From an uncultured Barnesiella sp. (GTDB lineage Bacteria > Bacteroidota > Bacteroidia > Bacteroidales > Barnesiellaceae): a stretch of DNA of 47,250 nucleotides. Below are positions 25,687-34,480 of this stretch, piece after piece. Every line of letters starts with the position of its first letter. Within the stretch, counting starts at the first letter, position 1. A program made the translations under genes and the position numbers. The notes beneath the pieces were generated by a model. It searched no databases, was not told where the DNA came from, and worked only from the letters and a program-made list of their open reading frames with translations. The stretch spans positions 1 to 47,250 of the forward strand of contig CALUFO010000021.1 in NCBI GenBank assembly GCA_944320015.1, in the 5' to 3' direction.

Positions 25687-27411
25687 CTAAGGTGTTTTGT
25701 GGAACGAGATACCGGGCAACCGGGACGATACCCGAGCGATCTCGTCTATTGTGAGTGGCTGTGATTGCTCGACCGTTGTTTTGTACGACTCGATACCTAT
25801 GCGGTTTACAATATCGTTGGCAACGATTTCACAAGGGGCGTTTAGACCATCGGAAAGATCCCACACTTCCTCGATGTTATCGGCTCTCATGGTTATATGA
25901 GAGTAGTGATGTTCTTTTAGAATCTCGGCTAAATCGTATTTGCCGATGCGGGCGTTTAAGTGGACGTTCAGTTCTTTTACCCGGCTTTCGGGGAATACGC
26001 CTGTAATCGCGGTTGCGACATATTTGTCCAGCCTGTCTACGGTTAATGAAGCCGGGACGAATTGCCAATACAGGAGGGGAATATGACCGTTGCTCAATTC
26101 ATACATGGGTTCCGAAATGAGGTATTCGTTGAATGTTACGCATGTGGGAGATAAATGGTTTTTCTTGATATGTTCCAGCGCGACGTCGGTAGCCAAGTCA
26201 TACAGGTCTATCATATTTTCGGCCGCTGTCAAGGCATAGCAGTCTATATGCAGCCGGGCGAGTCGTTCCCCGAAAGCTTCGATTTGCTGCTCTAAAATAC
26301 CGCTTTCCCAATCGGCGATCATACATACTGTGTCGAGATTTTGTTTCTCGTAGTCGACAATGTTTGAGGTGATGGCTTGCATGTCTTTTTCGGAACCGTG
26401 ATTGGTATATTGCAGATAAATGCTTCCCGGGGCATATTCCTCTTTCTCCGATTTGTTTTTAAGGCGACGGGCATAGGATTCGCCATGTACGTTTTCGCCG
26501 ACTCCGGCTATGATTACGTTTTTCACCCGATGGTTCGCAATGAATCGTATGTATTCTTCGGGTATATCCAGCAGTTTGATCCAAGCTACTCCCACTCCCG
26601 ACATGGAGGCATCGTAACCCAATGTGGCATAGGTTTTATATCCTTTTTGCCGGGAATAGTCCATGATTGATTGTATCTCTTTGCAGGCATTGACCGAGAC
26701 AAGAAAATGGAGCGGTAGTACCGGAGCCTTCAAGGCGGCCGACAAGTAGGGTATACTGGGAGCTCCTGTCGAGATGATTACGGTTTCTATTTCTTTCTCT
26801 TCGCCTAACTCCCGATTGTACAAGTCGATGGTATATCGGAGCGATTTTTCAAGGAAATCGGGGGCTCCCCACACGGGCGAAGGCCCTCCTCCCGGGCCGA
26901 TGTCCCATGTTTGGCTTATGTTTCCGGTCAAGTTTGATAGGGATTTTTCTATGGCGTATTCGGCGCTCATACCACCGTTTAGGCGGTAGACCGTCAAATT
27001 GTCGAACGCTGTTTTATCGATGCGGTAGGTCGTTAGCGCCGAGTCTGCCGCAACACGAATGCAGGTTACATATTGGGGATTGCCTTGGAGGCTTTTGACA
27101 AAGATACCTATCGAGTATGTAGTGGTAGAATCGATTTTGGCGATCTCCCACGACAATTTATCGGTCGACTGGGTTAAGATGGGCTCGTTTCTCTGGGATA
27201 TGTTTTTCAATATGATCGTATGAGGGGTCGGTGTCTGAGGGGAAATCTCGATGGTAAGTTTGTCTCCCGGATTATAGACACATCGGGTCATTGCAAAATC
27301 CCAGCCTTCGGCTGTTCGGGTCAAACGTATCGGGCTTTCTTCGTGGGAGCACGAAGCCATTATAGCCGTGATGACGAAGGGAACTATATTTATAAGTAGT
27401 CTTTTGCTCAT
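25687..27411 (-). CDS. PUL lipoprotein B of unknown function, paralogue of the gene at 28931
   Basis: 574 residues. Lipobox ASC (Cys21), an Ig-like N-terminal part (about 25-130), then a large mixed alpha/beta region. Segments shared with the 604-residue protein at 28931-30745 include LNGGMSAE, YATLGYDAS, GVAWIKLLDIPEEY, GESYAR, IADWESGI and a C-terminal DGLNAPCEIVANDIVN. I do not recognise the family. The Trp-Glu-rich core, LYWQF strand and enzymatic neighbours suggest a barrel-like hydrolase or glycan-binding protein, but no catalytic signature is certain. It probably faces the cell surface. It lies directly before the FAD/GH20 gene. Confidence 0.7.
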   Translation of the reverse strand: MSKRLLINIVPFVITAIMASCSHEESPIRLTRTAEGWDFAMTRCVYNPGDKLTIEISPQTPTPHTIILKNISQRNEPILTQSTDKLSWEIAKIDSTTTYSIGIFVKSLQGNPQYVTCIRVAADSALTTYRIDKTAFDNLTVYRLNGGMSAEYAIEKSLSNLTGNISQTWDIGPGGGPSPVWGAPDFLEKSLRYTIDLYNRELGEEKEIETVIISTGAPSIPYLSAALKAPVLPLHFLVSVNACKEIQSIMDYSRQKGYKTYATLGYDASMSGVGVAWIKLLDIPEEYIRFIANHRVKNVIIAGVGENVHGESYARRLKNKSEKEEYAPGSIYLQYTNHGSEKDMQAITSNIVDYEKQNLDTVCMIADWESGILEQQIEAFGERLARLHIDCYALTAAENMIDLYDLATDVALEHIKKNHLSPTCVTFNEYLISEPMYELSNGHIPLLYWQFVPASLTVDRLDKYVATAITGVFPESRVKELNVHLNARIGKYDLAEILKEHHYSHITMRADNIEEVWDLSDGLNAPCEIVANDIVNRIGIESYKTTVEQSQPLTIDEIARVSSRLPGISFHKTP

Positions 27412-27481
27412 TTGTATCGGATTGATTGTTATTTGTTTGTGATGAATACAAGCCTTGAAATAGGTGTAATACTCCCTATTC

Positions 27482-27506
27482 CCGAGGAAACTATTAGTTT
27501 CCTCGG
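27482..27506 (-). other. Intergenic hairpin inside the PUL
   Basis: Perfect 10-bp stem CCGAGGAAAC (27482-27491) / GTTTCCTCGG (27497-27506) with a TATTA loop, in the 151-base gap between the GLUG protein and lipoprotein B. No T run follows on the minus strand, so it is more likely an mRNA-stability or processing element than a full terminator. Confidence 0.6.
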
Positions 27507-27562
27507 GGTAGAAGGGGGGGAGGGTTATTATATAAAAGGCTCTATACTTACTTCGGCGAGAT

Positions 27563-28828
27563 TTAGCGTTTTACGAATTTGTGAATGTAGGAATCTTTTC
27601 CCGAGAAGATTTTGATGAAATAGATTCCGGCCGGGAGATTAGAGACCTCGATAACCCGGTTCTTATGGCAGCTTACTAAATTGCCGGAGGCTGAATAAAT
27701 TTCGGCCGATTCGATATTGCCCGAGATTTGCAATTGGTCGCTCACGGGGTTGGGGAAGATTTTTATCGAAGTGAGTTTCTCGGTTTCACGCATGGAGGTC
27801 GGAGTCCCGTCGTAGTACCATAGGGTAGGAAATTCTTGGCCATCTTTGATTGTCCAAGGGGCGTTTTCGTTGTCGCCGAAGGCATATCCCAACGTCTCGT
27901 ATGTGGTTTGTTGCTTCAATTCGCTTTCGGTCTTGTCGATACCTCGTTTCTCGTCGGTAACCTGCTCGGGAACGACGTCGATAAACTCGAATTGTTCGGC
28001 CCAAACATAGTTGTTGGCGATTGTCCCGGCGGTGCCATTACGGGTTCCTATGATTCGGGAAAAATGTTCGGGGCCGGCCCATGAAGCCTGCCGGGTTACT
28101 TTCATGTCGAGGATAACGATACCGGTTACCGTGTTTTGAGGGGTGGCAACTTCGTCGCAACCGAAATATCCCATGGCGCCGGCACCTCTTCCGCCTACGC
28201 TTACAGAGCCTCGCGCAAGACAATTCTGAACGATTCCGTTGTCATTGCATTGGCCTACGATTGCGCCGGCCGTTAAACTTGCAGGGGCGGTTGTCACCGC
28301 TACGTTGGCGATGCAATTGATAACGGAGCCGCCTCCGTTATAGATACAGCCCACGATGCCTCCGGCCGTGTTGTCGAACGATGTGACTGTACCCTCGACG
28401 ATACAATTCTTGACAATGCCATTGTCGATTTGCCCCACCAAGCCTCCGACCACAGCGTTGCCGGTGAGCGAGAGATCCTTCAAATGGAGGTTTTTGATAG
28501 TGCCTTGGCTCATGTATCCGAAGAATCCACTCCAATAGCTTGCGCTTGAAGAGATAGTGGCTCCTGATATTTTGTGCCCGTTGCCATCGAATACACCCGA
28601 GAACGGCTGGTCGAATGACCCTATTTGATTCCAAGTTTCGCCGGTGAGGTCTATGTCGTTCATGAGTATAAAATGAGCCGATAGGTTGTTGGTCACTTCG
28701 GCCAATTGCTCTTTGTTTTGTATTTGAAACGGAGATTCCGATGTCCCGTCGCCTGCTGCGAATTGAGCAGATAGGGAGAATGAGCATAGGCATGCCCAAA
28801 ACGTGAGTTGTAGATTTAATGTTTTCAT
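27563..28828 (-). CDS. Secreted GLUG-repeat protein with T9SS sorting tail
   Basis: 421 residues. Signal peptide (about 1-21). A run of GLUG-type repeats follows (about 25-300: DIDLTGETWNQIGSF, FSGVFDGNGHKI, SGFFGYMSQGTIKNL, GGLVGQIDNGIVKNC, GGIVGCIYNGGG). A conserved end segment (YETLGYAFGDNENAPWTI) is also found after both GLUG regions of the FAD/GH20 protein. The C-terminus is a type A T9SS tail (PNPVSDQLQI, GIYFIKIF, ending KFVKR). There is no enzyme domain; a beta-solenoid adhesin or scaffold at the surface is inferred. It sits between the two paralogous lipoproteins. Confidence 0.8.
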   Translation of the reverse strand: MKTLNLQLTFWACLCSFSLSAQFAAGDGTSESPFQIQNKEQLAEVTNNLSAHFILMNDIDLTGETWNQIGSFDQPFSGVFDGNGHKISGATISSSASYWSGFFGYMSQGTIKNLHLKDLSLTGNAVVGGLVGQIDNGIVKNCIVEGTVTSFDNTAGGIVGCIYNGGGSVINCIANVAVTTAPASLTAGAIVGQCNDNGIVQNCLARGSVSVGGRGAGAMGYFGCDEVATPQNTVTGIVILDMKVTRQASWAGPEHFSRIIGTRNGTAGTIANNYVWAEQFEFIDVVPEQVTDEKRGIDKTESELKQQTTYETLGYAFGDNENAPWTIKDGQEFPTLWYYDGTPTSMRETEKLTSIKIFPNPVSDQLQISGNIESAEIYSASGNLVSCHKNRVIEVSNLPAGIYFIKIFSGKDSYIHKFVKR

Positions 28829-28930
28829 AAGTTGGAATTTTAGATTGTTAGTTAAAAATGATCGAAAATATGTGAGTTAAATGATTTTTGAGTTTGCGAA
28901 ATAGACGGAGATTCCATAATCGGTGAAGCG

Positions 28931-30745
28931 TCATAATGAGCTAAATTCCACACCCGAAATTTCTCCGGTCAGAGTGGCCAGTTCACCGATAGATAGCGGG
29001 ATTAGAGCCTGCTGTTTGGCCTTATAGTTGTCGACTCCTATGTTGTTCACTATATCTGTCGCGGCCATTTCGCAGGGAGCCGACATTCCGTCGGACGGAT
29101 TCCAAATTATTTGGTCCCCTCGTTGGTAGATATTGGCGGAGGGGATACCAAAATTGACAAGTCCCTCGTAGAAATTTTCTTTGTTGTATCCAGAGTTCAA
29201 GAAAAATTTCAGGCGGTTGAATGCGATGTCGGGGTAGTGTGCCGCTAATTCGTTTTTCAGCATTCCGGTAGCCCGTCCATTTGTATTGCTGGGTGAAGTG
29301 AATTGCCAATACAACAGGGGAACGAATCCTTTGATTGTCTCGTAGGCCGGCATACACACCAGATATTCGTTATAGCAGACCCCATTGACATAGGGAGCCG
29401 ACAGCAAAGATTTGTTTTTCTCGATGTAGTGAACCGAGAGGTAAGAGCCTAAATCGTACAGCGCTATCATGTCGGAAGAACAGGTGAGGAGGTAGGGCTG
29501 AGCCGAAGTCCCGGCTTTCAACGATTTTGTAAAGTTCTCGATTTGAGTGTCTATGATACCGCTTTCCCAGTCGGCGATAAGGCGGTTTTCGTCTAAATTC
29601 AAGGAGGTGAAATCGTATATTCTTGAAGTCAAAGCCGCGATGTCGTCGGCCGATCCATATTGGGTATATTGTAAATAAAGAGAGCGGGCTCCATATTCAG
29701 CGGTGCGGTGCTCGGTGAGGACTTTACGGGCATAGGATTCTCCGATTACTTCTTCGCCTACACCGAATAAAATGACATTCTTCACTTGATGATCGTTGAG
29801 GAATTGCTTGTATTCTTCGGGCAAATCCAGTAGCTTCACCCAAGCTACTCCAATATCGGCGATGGAGCCGTCATACCCTAATGTCGCATAGCTGGGGTGG
29901 TCGTTTTCGTTGGCATAGTCCAAGACCGACTGTACTTCTCTCGCTGTATTGGCTGCACCTAAAAAATGTATGGGGAGATATACCGCTTTCGTCGCATTGG
30001 TCAGATAATTCAACGCCGGCACGCCTGTCCCGATAACCACCGTTTCTATGGGGGTGTTTGCCCCCAGAGCCTCGTTATAGAGATCGACGGTCTTTTGTAA
30101 CGAGCGTTGGAGAAAGTCGGGAGTCATTAATACCGGTTCGGGGCCAGACCCGTTATCTTTGTTGTACCACGAGTGCGATATGCTTCCTGTCAAGGAGGCA
30201 AGCGATTTTTCTACTCCTAATTCGGCACTCATGCCACCCATTAGTTTCATCACGTCGAGCCCTTGATAATTCTCCTTGTCTATTTTATAGAGCGTGAGGG
30301 TGTTGTCGTCTACTATGCGGAAATAGGATCCGTTGATTGTGGTTTGTATGCCATCTTCAAAAATGCAAGAGAGTGTAATGCCGCATGAGGTTCCGGCCGC
30401 AATGTCTGCCGGGACGGTGAAAAAATCATTTGCCTCGACAACCTCCGATGAGTTTTTGTCTATGGTAATTGACCGGTTCAAAGAAGATTGCGATAATACC
30501 GGGGTAGAAGGTATTGATAAATCGATTACTTTGATGGTGATGTCGCTTATCGTCGAGGGTAAATCGGTATCGTTGTTCAGTGTGAACGAACAGGAAACTG
30601 ATTCTCCTTGCCGATATTCGCTTTGGTCGGTATTGAAATGGCTGGCTTTGATCATAGTTGTGGCGAATGGCGAGTCGACTATTTGTTCGTCGTCGCACCC
30701 CAGCAAGGCCAATGCCATGAAGGCGATGAATATATATTTTTTCAT
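28931..30745 (-). CDS. PUL lipoprotein A of unknown function, paralogue of the gene at 25687
   Basis: 604 residues. Lipobox LLGC (Cys17), then an Ig-like domain (about 35-145) and a C-terminal body matching lipoprotein B block by block: LMGGMSAELGVEKSL, YATLGYDGSIADIGVAW, HQVKNVILFGVGEEVIGE, IADWESGIIDTQIENF, LLYWQFTSPS and SDGMSAPCEMAATDIV. The two are diverged but collinear, which points to an old duplication rather than a recent one. Function unknown. It lies 19 bases downstream of the GH89 gene, so it is co-transcribed. Confidence 0.7.
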   Translation of the reverse strand: MKKYIFIAFMALALLGCDDEQIVDSPFATTMIKASHFNTDQSEYRQGESVSCSFTLNNDTDLPSTISDITIKVIDLSIPSTPVLSQSSLNRSITIDKNSSEVVEANDFFTVPADIAAGTSCGITLSCIFEDGIQTTINGSYFRIVDDNTLTLYKIDKENYQGLDVMKLMGGMSAELGVEKSLASLTGSISHSWYNKDNGSGPEPVLMTPDFLQRSLQKTVDLYNEALGANTPIETVVIGTGVPALNYLTNATKAVYLPIHFLGAANTAREVQSVLDYANENDHPSYATLGYDGSIADIGVAWVKLLDLPEEYKQFLNDHQVKNVILFGVGEEVIGESYARKVLTEHRTAEYGARSLYLQYTQYGSADDIAALTSRIYDFTSLNLDENRLIADWESGIIDTQIENFTKSLKAGTSAQPYLLTCSSDMIALYDLGSYLSVHYIEKNKSLLSAPYVNGVCYNEYLVCMPAYETIKGFVPLLYWQFTSPSNTNGRATGMLKNELAAHYPDIAFNRLKFFLNSGYNKENFYEGLVNFGIPSANIYQRGDQIIWNPSDGMSAPCEMAATDIVNNIGVDNYKAKQQALIPLSIGELATLTGEISGVEFSSL

Positions 30746-30764
30746 ATGATTGTTTTTTATAGTT

Positions 30765-32963
30765 TTACTTGATGATTTGAGGACGGTATTTCTGATACAG
30801 TTGTTTCGCCGTTTCTATGGGGCTTATTTGTGGGCAGTCGGGATAATCGCCGGTTTGTTTCGTGAACGAAAGTTCAAATTCTGTGACTTTCCGATAAAAG
30901 GCATCTTCGTCAAAATCTTTCCCTTCGTTTACCGCTGTCGTCACATCGTCGATGAACATTTTCCACCGAGTCAGATAATAATCCCGGACGAGTCCAGCCC
31001 ATGTGCGGTTGGCATAGTCATTTAAACTTTGGTCTTTGTCGCCCCAAGTAGTCAGCAAGGTACGGGCATTCAGCTCGTAATAGTCTTGTTCTGCTTTATT
31101 GTCCCCGATTTGGCGGGCTTTTTCGAGCCATCGCCCGAATGAGAATGCCGAATGGGTGGAGAGCACCGTGTCCAAATCGGTCAAGAGCTCTACCATTTGC
31201 TGTCCCGTAAGTTCCAATTCTTTCTTATCTCTGCGGTCGTAAGCGTGGGTAAATCGGTCCCGGAGCACCGAGAAATAATTTCCCAATACTTGTCGTCCCA
31301 GATTTACGACGTCGAAATGATATAGGTCGTTAGGTACAGGGTCGGCTTGCAACATCTCGCCCCATGCCTGTAACAGGGTTTTATTGTCGTAGGTTATAAA
31401 GGGCTGTGTTGTCCAGTTTCCGTGACCTTTGAAAGAGGGACGGGCGTTGGTCAAAGTGCCTTGCCCCAGTTGTGCCGGCTGGGTGTATATCGAGTCGTAT
31501 AATAGTTTCCATGCTTTGCGGGCGTGGCTGTCGACTTTGCCTGCCCGGCGGTCGGCCAAGTTCTCGATCCAGCGGCTGTCGGGGACAGCCGTGTCCCATG
31601 CTTTGTCAAAGACATATTCATACATAAAAGGATTTACGTCGAATCCTTCGAGGGTAGAGCCTATGCCGGCGAAGTTTTCGCCGCCCTCGTTGAATACATT
31701 TTCTATGCGTTTGCCGGTTTCTTGCATATTCCCTACCAGCATGGTATTCCCTCCGAAATTACCTAAATAGCACCATAGGAAAGGCTGCCCGAAGTATCGG
31801 TCGGTTATTCGCCATACCTCTTTGTTCTCGGCATAATAGTCGAGAAGAATCATTTTTCCTTTCGGCACAGCATTGACGAACGCGTCGACTCTGGGTTTGG
31901 TCCAGCTTGCCATGTCGATGTAAAACATCCAAGTCATTTGTATCCATACGGCTTGCGGGTCGACTCGGTTCATCGATTCGTAAATGGTTCGCGACACCGA
32001 GGCTAAATATTCGGGTTCCCAACTGGGAGGCACCAACTCGTTGAAGGGGTCGGCTCCGTAAATGTGATCCGAGCCGAACAGCCGGGTTTGCTCGGTGAGA
32101 AACTCTTTTTGAATGACAGTGAAGAGCGAATCCATGGGGTCGAGGAAATGGCTGCGGTATTTGTCTTGAAATTCGCCCCATTTACTCAACTGGGATATTT
32201 TGGCTTGGGGGAATACCCGGCTCAGTTCTTTGGGCACATGGCCGGCAAATGCCGGTAACACAGGTTTCATGTTTAATTCCCGCTCTCGTTGGAGAATTTG
32301 TTTTTGCAAGGCTTCTTGATTTTTTAGCCAAGAATGAGGCAGGGGGCCTTGCCAGTAATCGAGATTCGACATGCGGTGCCAAGGCAGGTGCGCCGGCCCG
32401 GTGAAATAGTTTCGTATTTCTTCGTCGGTGAGCCCCATTTTCTTCCAGACATTGTACCATACGGTCTCTTGTCCTGTGATGGCCAACGGAAGGTTGATTC
32501 CGTTTAGAGCCATCCAGTCGATAAATCGTTCCCAGTCGTGCCAGTCCCACCACGGCATGGTGTAGCCGAATGTACAGTAATTGAGGAAGAACCTGTTTTT
32601 GCAGCGCGCTTTCCCGTGAACTGTCGACGTGACGGGCGGCAGATCGGCCGGCATACAGATAGAGTCGGCGGCGTTCCAAGAAACGGTCGTGAGGCAGAAA
32701 TCTTTGAGGTATCGGTTTAGCCCTACGGCCATGGAGTTGTCGTTGTTGCCTCGGATAATAATTTTGTCGCCCTGCGATTCTATTTCGTAGAAATCGAGAC
32801 TGTCGCTCGATACTTTCTCCTCGAAGACGAAGCGGTCGGCAAATTGAGGAATGAGCCGTTGGGTCAATGCTTCGACAGGCCGTTTTGAAGGACTTGCGCA
32901 CGAGAAGAGCGCCGGCAAGAGTATGAGTGTGAATAGGGTCGATATTATGGTTGTCTTTTTCAT
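30765..32963 (-). CDS. Alpha-N-acetylglucosaminidase (GH89) lipoprotein
   Basis: 732 residues. Lipobox FSC (Cys22) marks it as membrane-anchored, probably surface-exposed or periplasmic. GH89 (human NAGLU family) enzymes remove terminal alpha-linked GlcNAc from heparan sulfate or from alpha1,4-GlcNAc-capped mucin O-glycans. Visible family hallmarks are MPWWDWHDWERFIDWMALNG, AITGQETVWY and PAHLPWHRMSN. The likely catalytic pair is Glu309 (GADPFNEL) and Glu439 (GSTLEGF). Length fits the bacterial family. It is the PUL's clearest substrate indicator together with GH20. Confidence 0.95.
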   Translation of the reverse strand: MKKTTIISTLFTLILLPALFSCASPSKRPVEALTQRLIPQFADRFVFEEKVSSDSLDFYEIESQGDKIIIRGNNDNSMAVGLNRYLKDFCLTTVSWNAADSICMPADLPPVTSTVHGKARCKNRFFLNYCTFGYTMPWWDWHDWERFIDWMALNGINLPLAITGQETVWYNVWKKMGLTDEEIRNYFTGPAHLPWHRMSNLDYWQGPLPHSWLKNQEALQKQILQRERELNMKPVLPAFAGHVPKELSRVFPQAKISQLSKWGEFQDKYRSHFLDPMDSLFTVIQKEFLTEQTRLFGSDHIYGADPFNELVPPSWEPEYLASVSRTIYESMNRVDPQAVWIQMTWMFYIDMASWTKPRVDAFVNAVPKGKMILLDYYAENKEVWRITDRYFGQPFLWCYLGNFGGNTMLVGNMQETGKRIENVFNEGGENFAGIGSTLEGFDVNPFMYEYVFDKAWDTAVPDSRWIENLADRRAGKVDSHARKAWKLLYDSIYTQPAQLGQGTLTNARPSFKGHGNWTTQPFITYDNKTLLQAWGEMLQADPVPNDLYHFDVVNLGRQVLGNYFSVLRDRFTHAYDRRDKKELELTGQQMVELLTDLDTVLSTHSAFSFGRWLEKARQIGDNKAEQDYYELNARTLLTTWGDKDQSLNDYANRTWAGLVRDYYLTRWKMFIDDVTTAVNEGKDFDEDAFYRKVTEFELSFTKQTGDYPDCPQISPIETAKQLYQKYRPQIIK

Positions 32964-32992
32964 AATAAAGTTTTTTTGAAGAGATAGATTGA

Positions 32993-34441
32993 TTATTCAA
33001 CGATGACCTCTACGCTGGCCGGAATGCCGGCTTTGCGGAACATATCCTCGGTTAGCTGAATCGCTGGACTGAGCGATATGGTTTCGAGCTGTTTCAGTTT
33101 AGTCAGGACTTTCAAATCGACATTGGTCGAGATAGTTTCTCCCGCGGAGAATTGCGAGCCCTCTTCGATGCGTAGTTTTTTCAGATTTATGCAAGGGAGA
33201 ATATCGACAAGGGTTTGTATGCCTCCGGCCAGTCGTAGTTCGGTAAACAGTTCCATGTCGCCGCATGTGGGGAGGTAGGCGGGATTGTTGAGCCAGCCAT
33301 TCCACCAATCGAAATATTCGTGGTTCAGCGGATTGTCCAGCCAAGCCGGGTCTCGTTCGGCCGCTTTCATATTGGCGTAGTTCATGGATAAAGAGTATTT
33401 CATATTTAAGTCGTGGAAGAACGGAATATTGGCGGGTCGTACTTTATCATCGGGTATGTAAGGTTCCGATAGTGCCTTTGTGGTTATATCGATTTTTTGA
33501 TCGGGACCTGTTGTTTCTGCGGCAATGAGGTTGACCTTTATGGAGGTGACACTTCCTTGCGGCAAGTTGGCGACATAGCTATAATCATTTATATCGAATA
33601 CGTCGACGACATTCGCCCCGTCTTTATCGGTGTAGGAAATTTTCACACTGTCAACTATGGGCGGGAACGACCATTGCAGGATCGAAGAGGTGGAACTTGT
33701 CGCACCTTGTTTCGCTTCTATGGGAATATCCGATATGTCGATAGTCCCGCTGTTGACAACTATTTGGTTGGAGTAATTCCAATAGTCGCCGGCCGAGGCC
33801 GTTTGCCCCAATGCTCTGAAATAGTAGGTCTTGTTGGGACTTAGGTAGAAAGTTTCGGTAAATTCTCCTTCCAAGTCAGAGACAGATTTGACACGTTTCC
33901 ATGTGTATGCGTTCGATACACTTTCGTCCATCGCATTTAATTGTCCGGGATAACGGGTGGTGCCATAAACGATTCCCACTTGTTGCGATTGGGAACCTAT
34001 GTCGTTTACTTGATACGAATAGGTTACATCGGCGATAATACCCTGCCGGATTACCAAATCGGTTATTTGTAGTTTTACATTAGGAACCACTTTCAGGTTC
34101 ATCTCCTTGAATTTGCGAATGTCGCCATAGATTGTGTCGAGGGCATAGAAAGGCCCGTCGGCCCAAACTTTATATTTGGAAGGGAATACTTTTGTGTTTT
34201 GGAATGTCCCGTCGGGCAGGGTGTTGTACACCAATGGCTGGGCCGCGCTACCGTATTCTATATCCAGTAATTTGAGTTTTGCCCCGTAGTATTCGGTATA
34301 TACGGTATCTCCTGTATTTTTATCGATAAACGCGCCGTGGTATCCGCCGGTGAGATCGTCGATACGGTCGTCTATTTCGCAACTGGGCAAGAGCATCGCC
34401 AAGGCGGCGCCCAATGATAGTATGATGATATTTTTGTTCAT
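32993..34441 (-). CDS. SusE-position lipoprotein (DUF3823-like)
   Basis: About 482 residues from ATG 34441, which gives a proper signal peptide with lipobox PSC; ATG 34465 adds eight residues without helping. The N-terminal part (about 25-125: GGYHGAFIDKNTGDTVYTE, LPDGTFQNTKVF) fits the DUF3823 family of lipoproteins encoded right after SusD. Middle fibronectin-like strands and a C-terminal part with LDNPLNHEYFDWWNGW follow; the latter I do not recognise. It probably binds glycan at the surface with SusC/SusD. It lies between SusD (39 bases upstream) and GH89. Confidence 0.75.
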   Translation of the reverse strand: MNKNIIILSLGAALAMLLPSCEIDDRIDDLTGGYHGAFIDKNTGDTVYTEYYGAKLKLLDIEYGSAAQPLVYNTLPDGTFQNTKVFPSKYKVWADGPFYALDTIYGDIRKFKEMNLKVVPNVKLQITDLVIRQGIIADVTYSYQVNDIGSQSQQVGIVYGTTRYPGQLNAMDESVSNAYTWKRVKSVSDLEGEFTETFYLSPNKTYYFRALGQTASAGDYWNYSNQIVVNSGTIDISDIPIEAKQGATSSTSSILQWSFPPIVDSVKISYTDKDGANVVDVFDINDYSYVANLPQGSVTSIKVNLIAAETTGPDQKIDITTKALSEPYIPDDKVRPANIPFFHDLNMKYSLSMNYANMKAAERDPAWLDNPLNHEYFDWWNGWLNNPAYLPTCGDMELFTELRLAGGIQTLVDILPCINLKKLRIEEGSQFSAGETISTNVDLKVLTKLKQLETISLSPAIQLTEDMFRKAGIPASVEVIVE

Positions 34442-34480
34442 TTCGTCTTTTTTTAGTTGATACATATATCGTGAGTTGAA

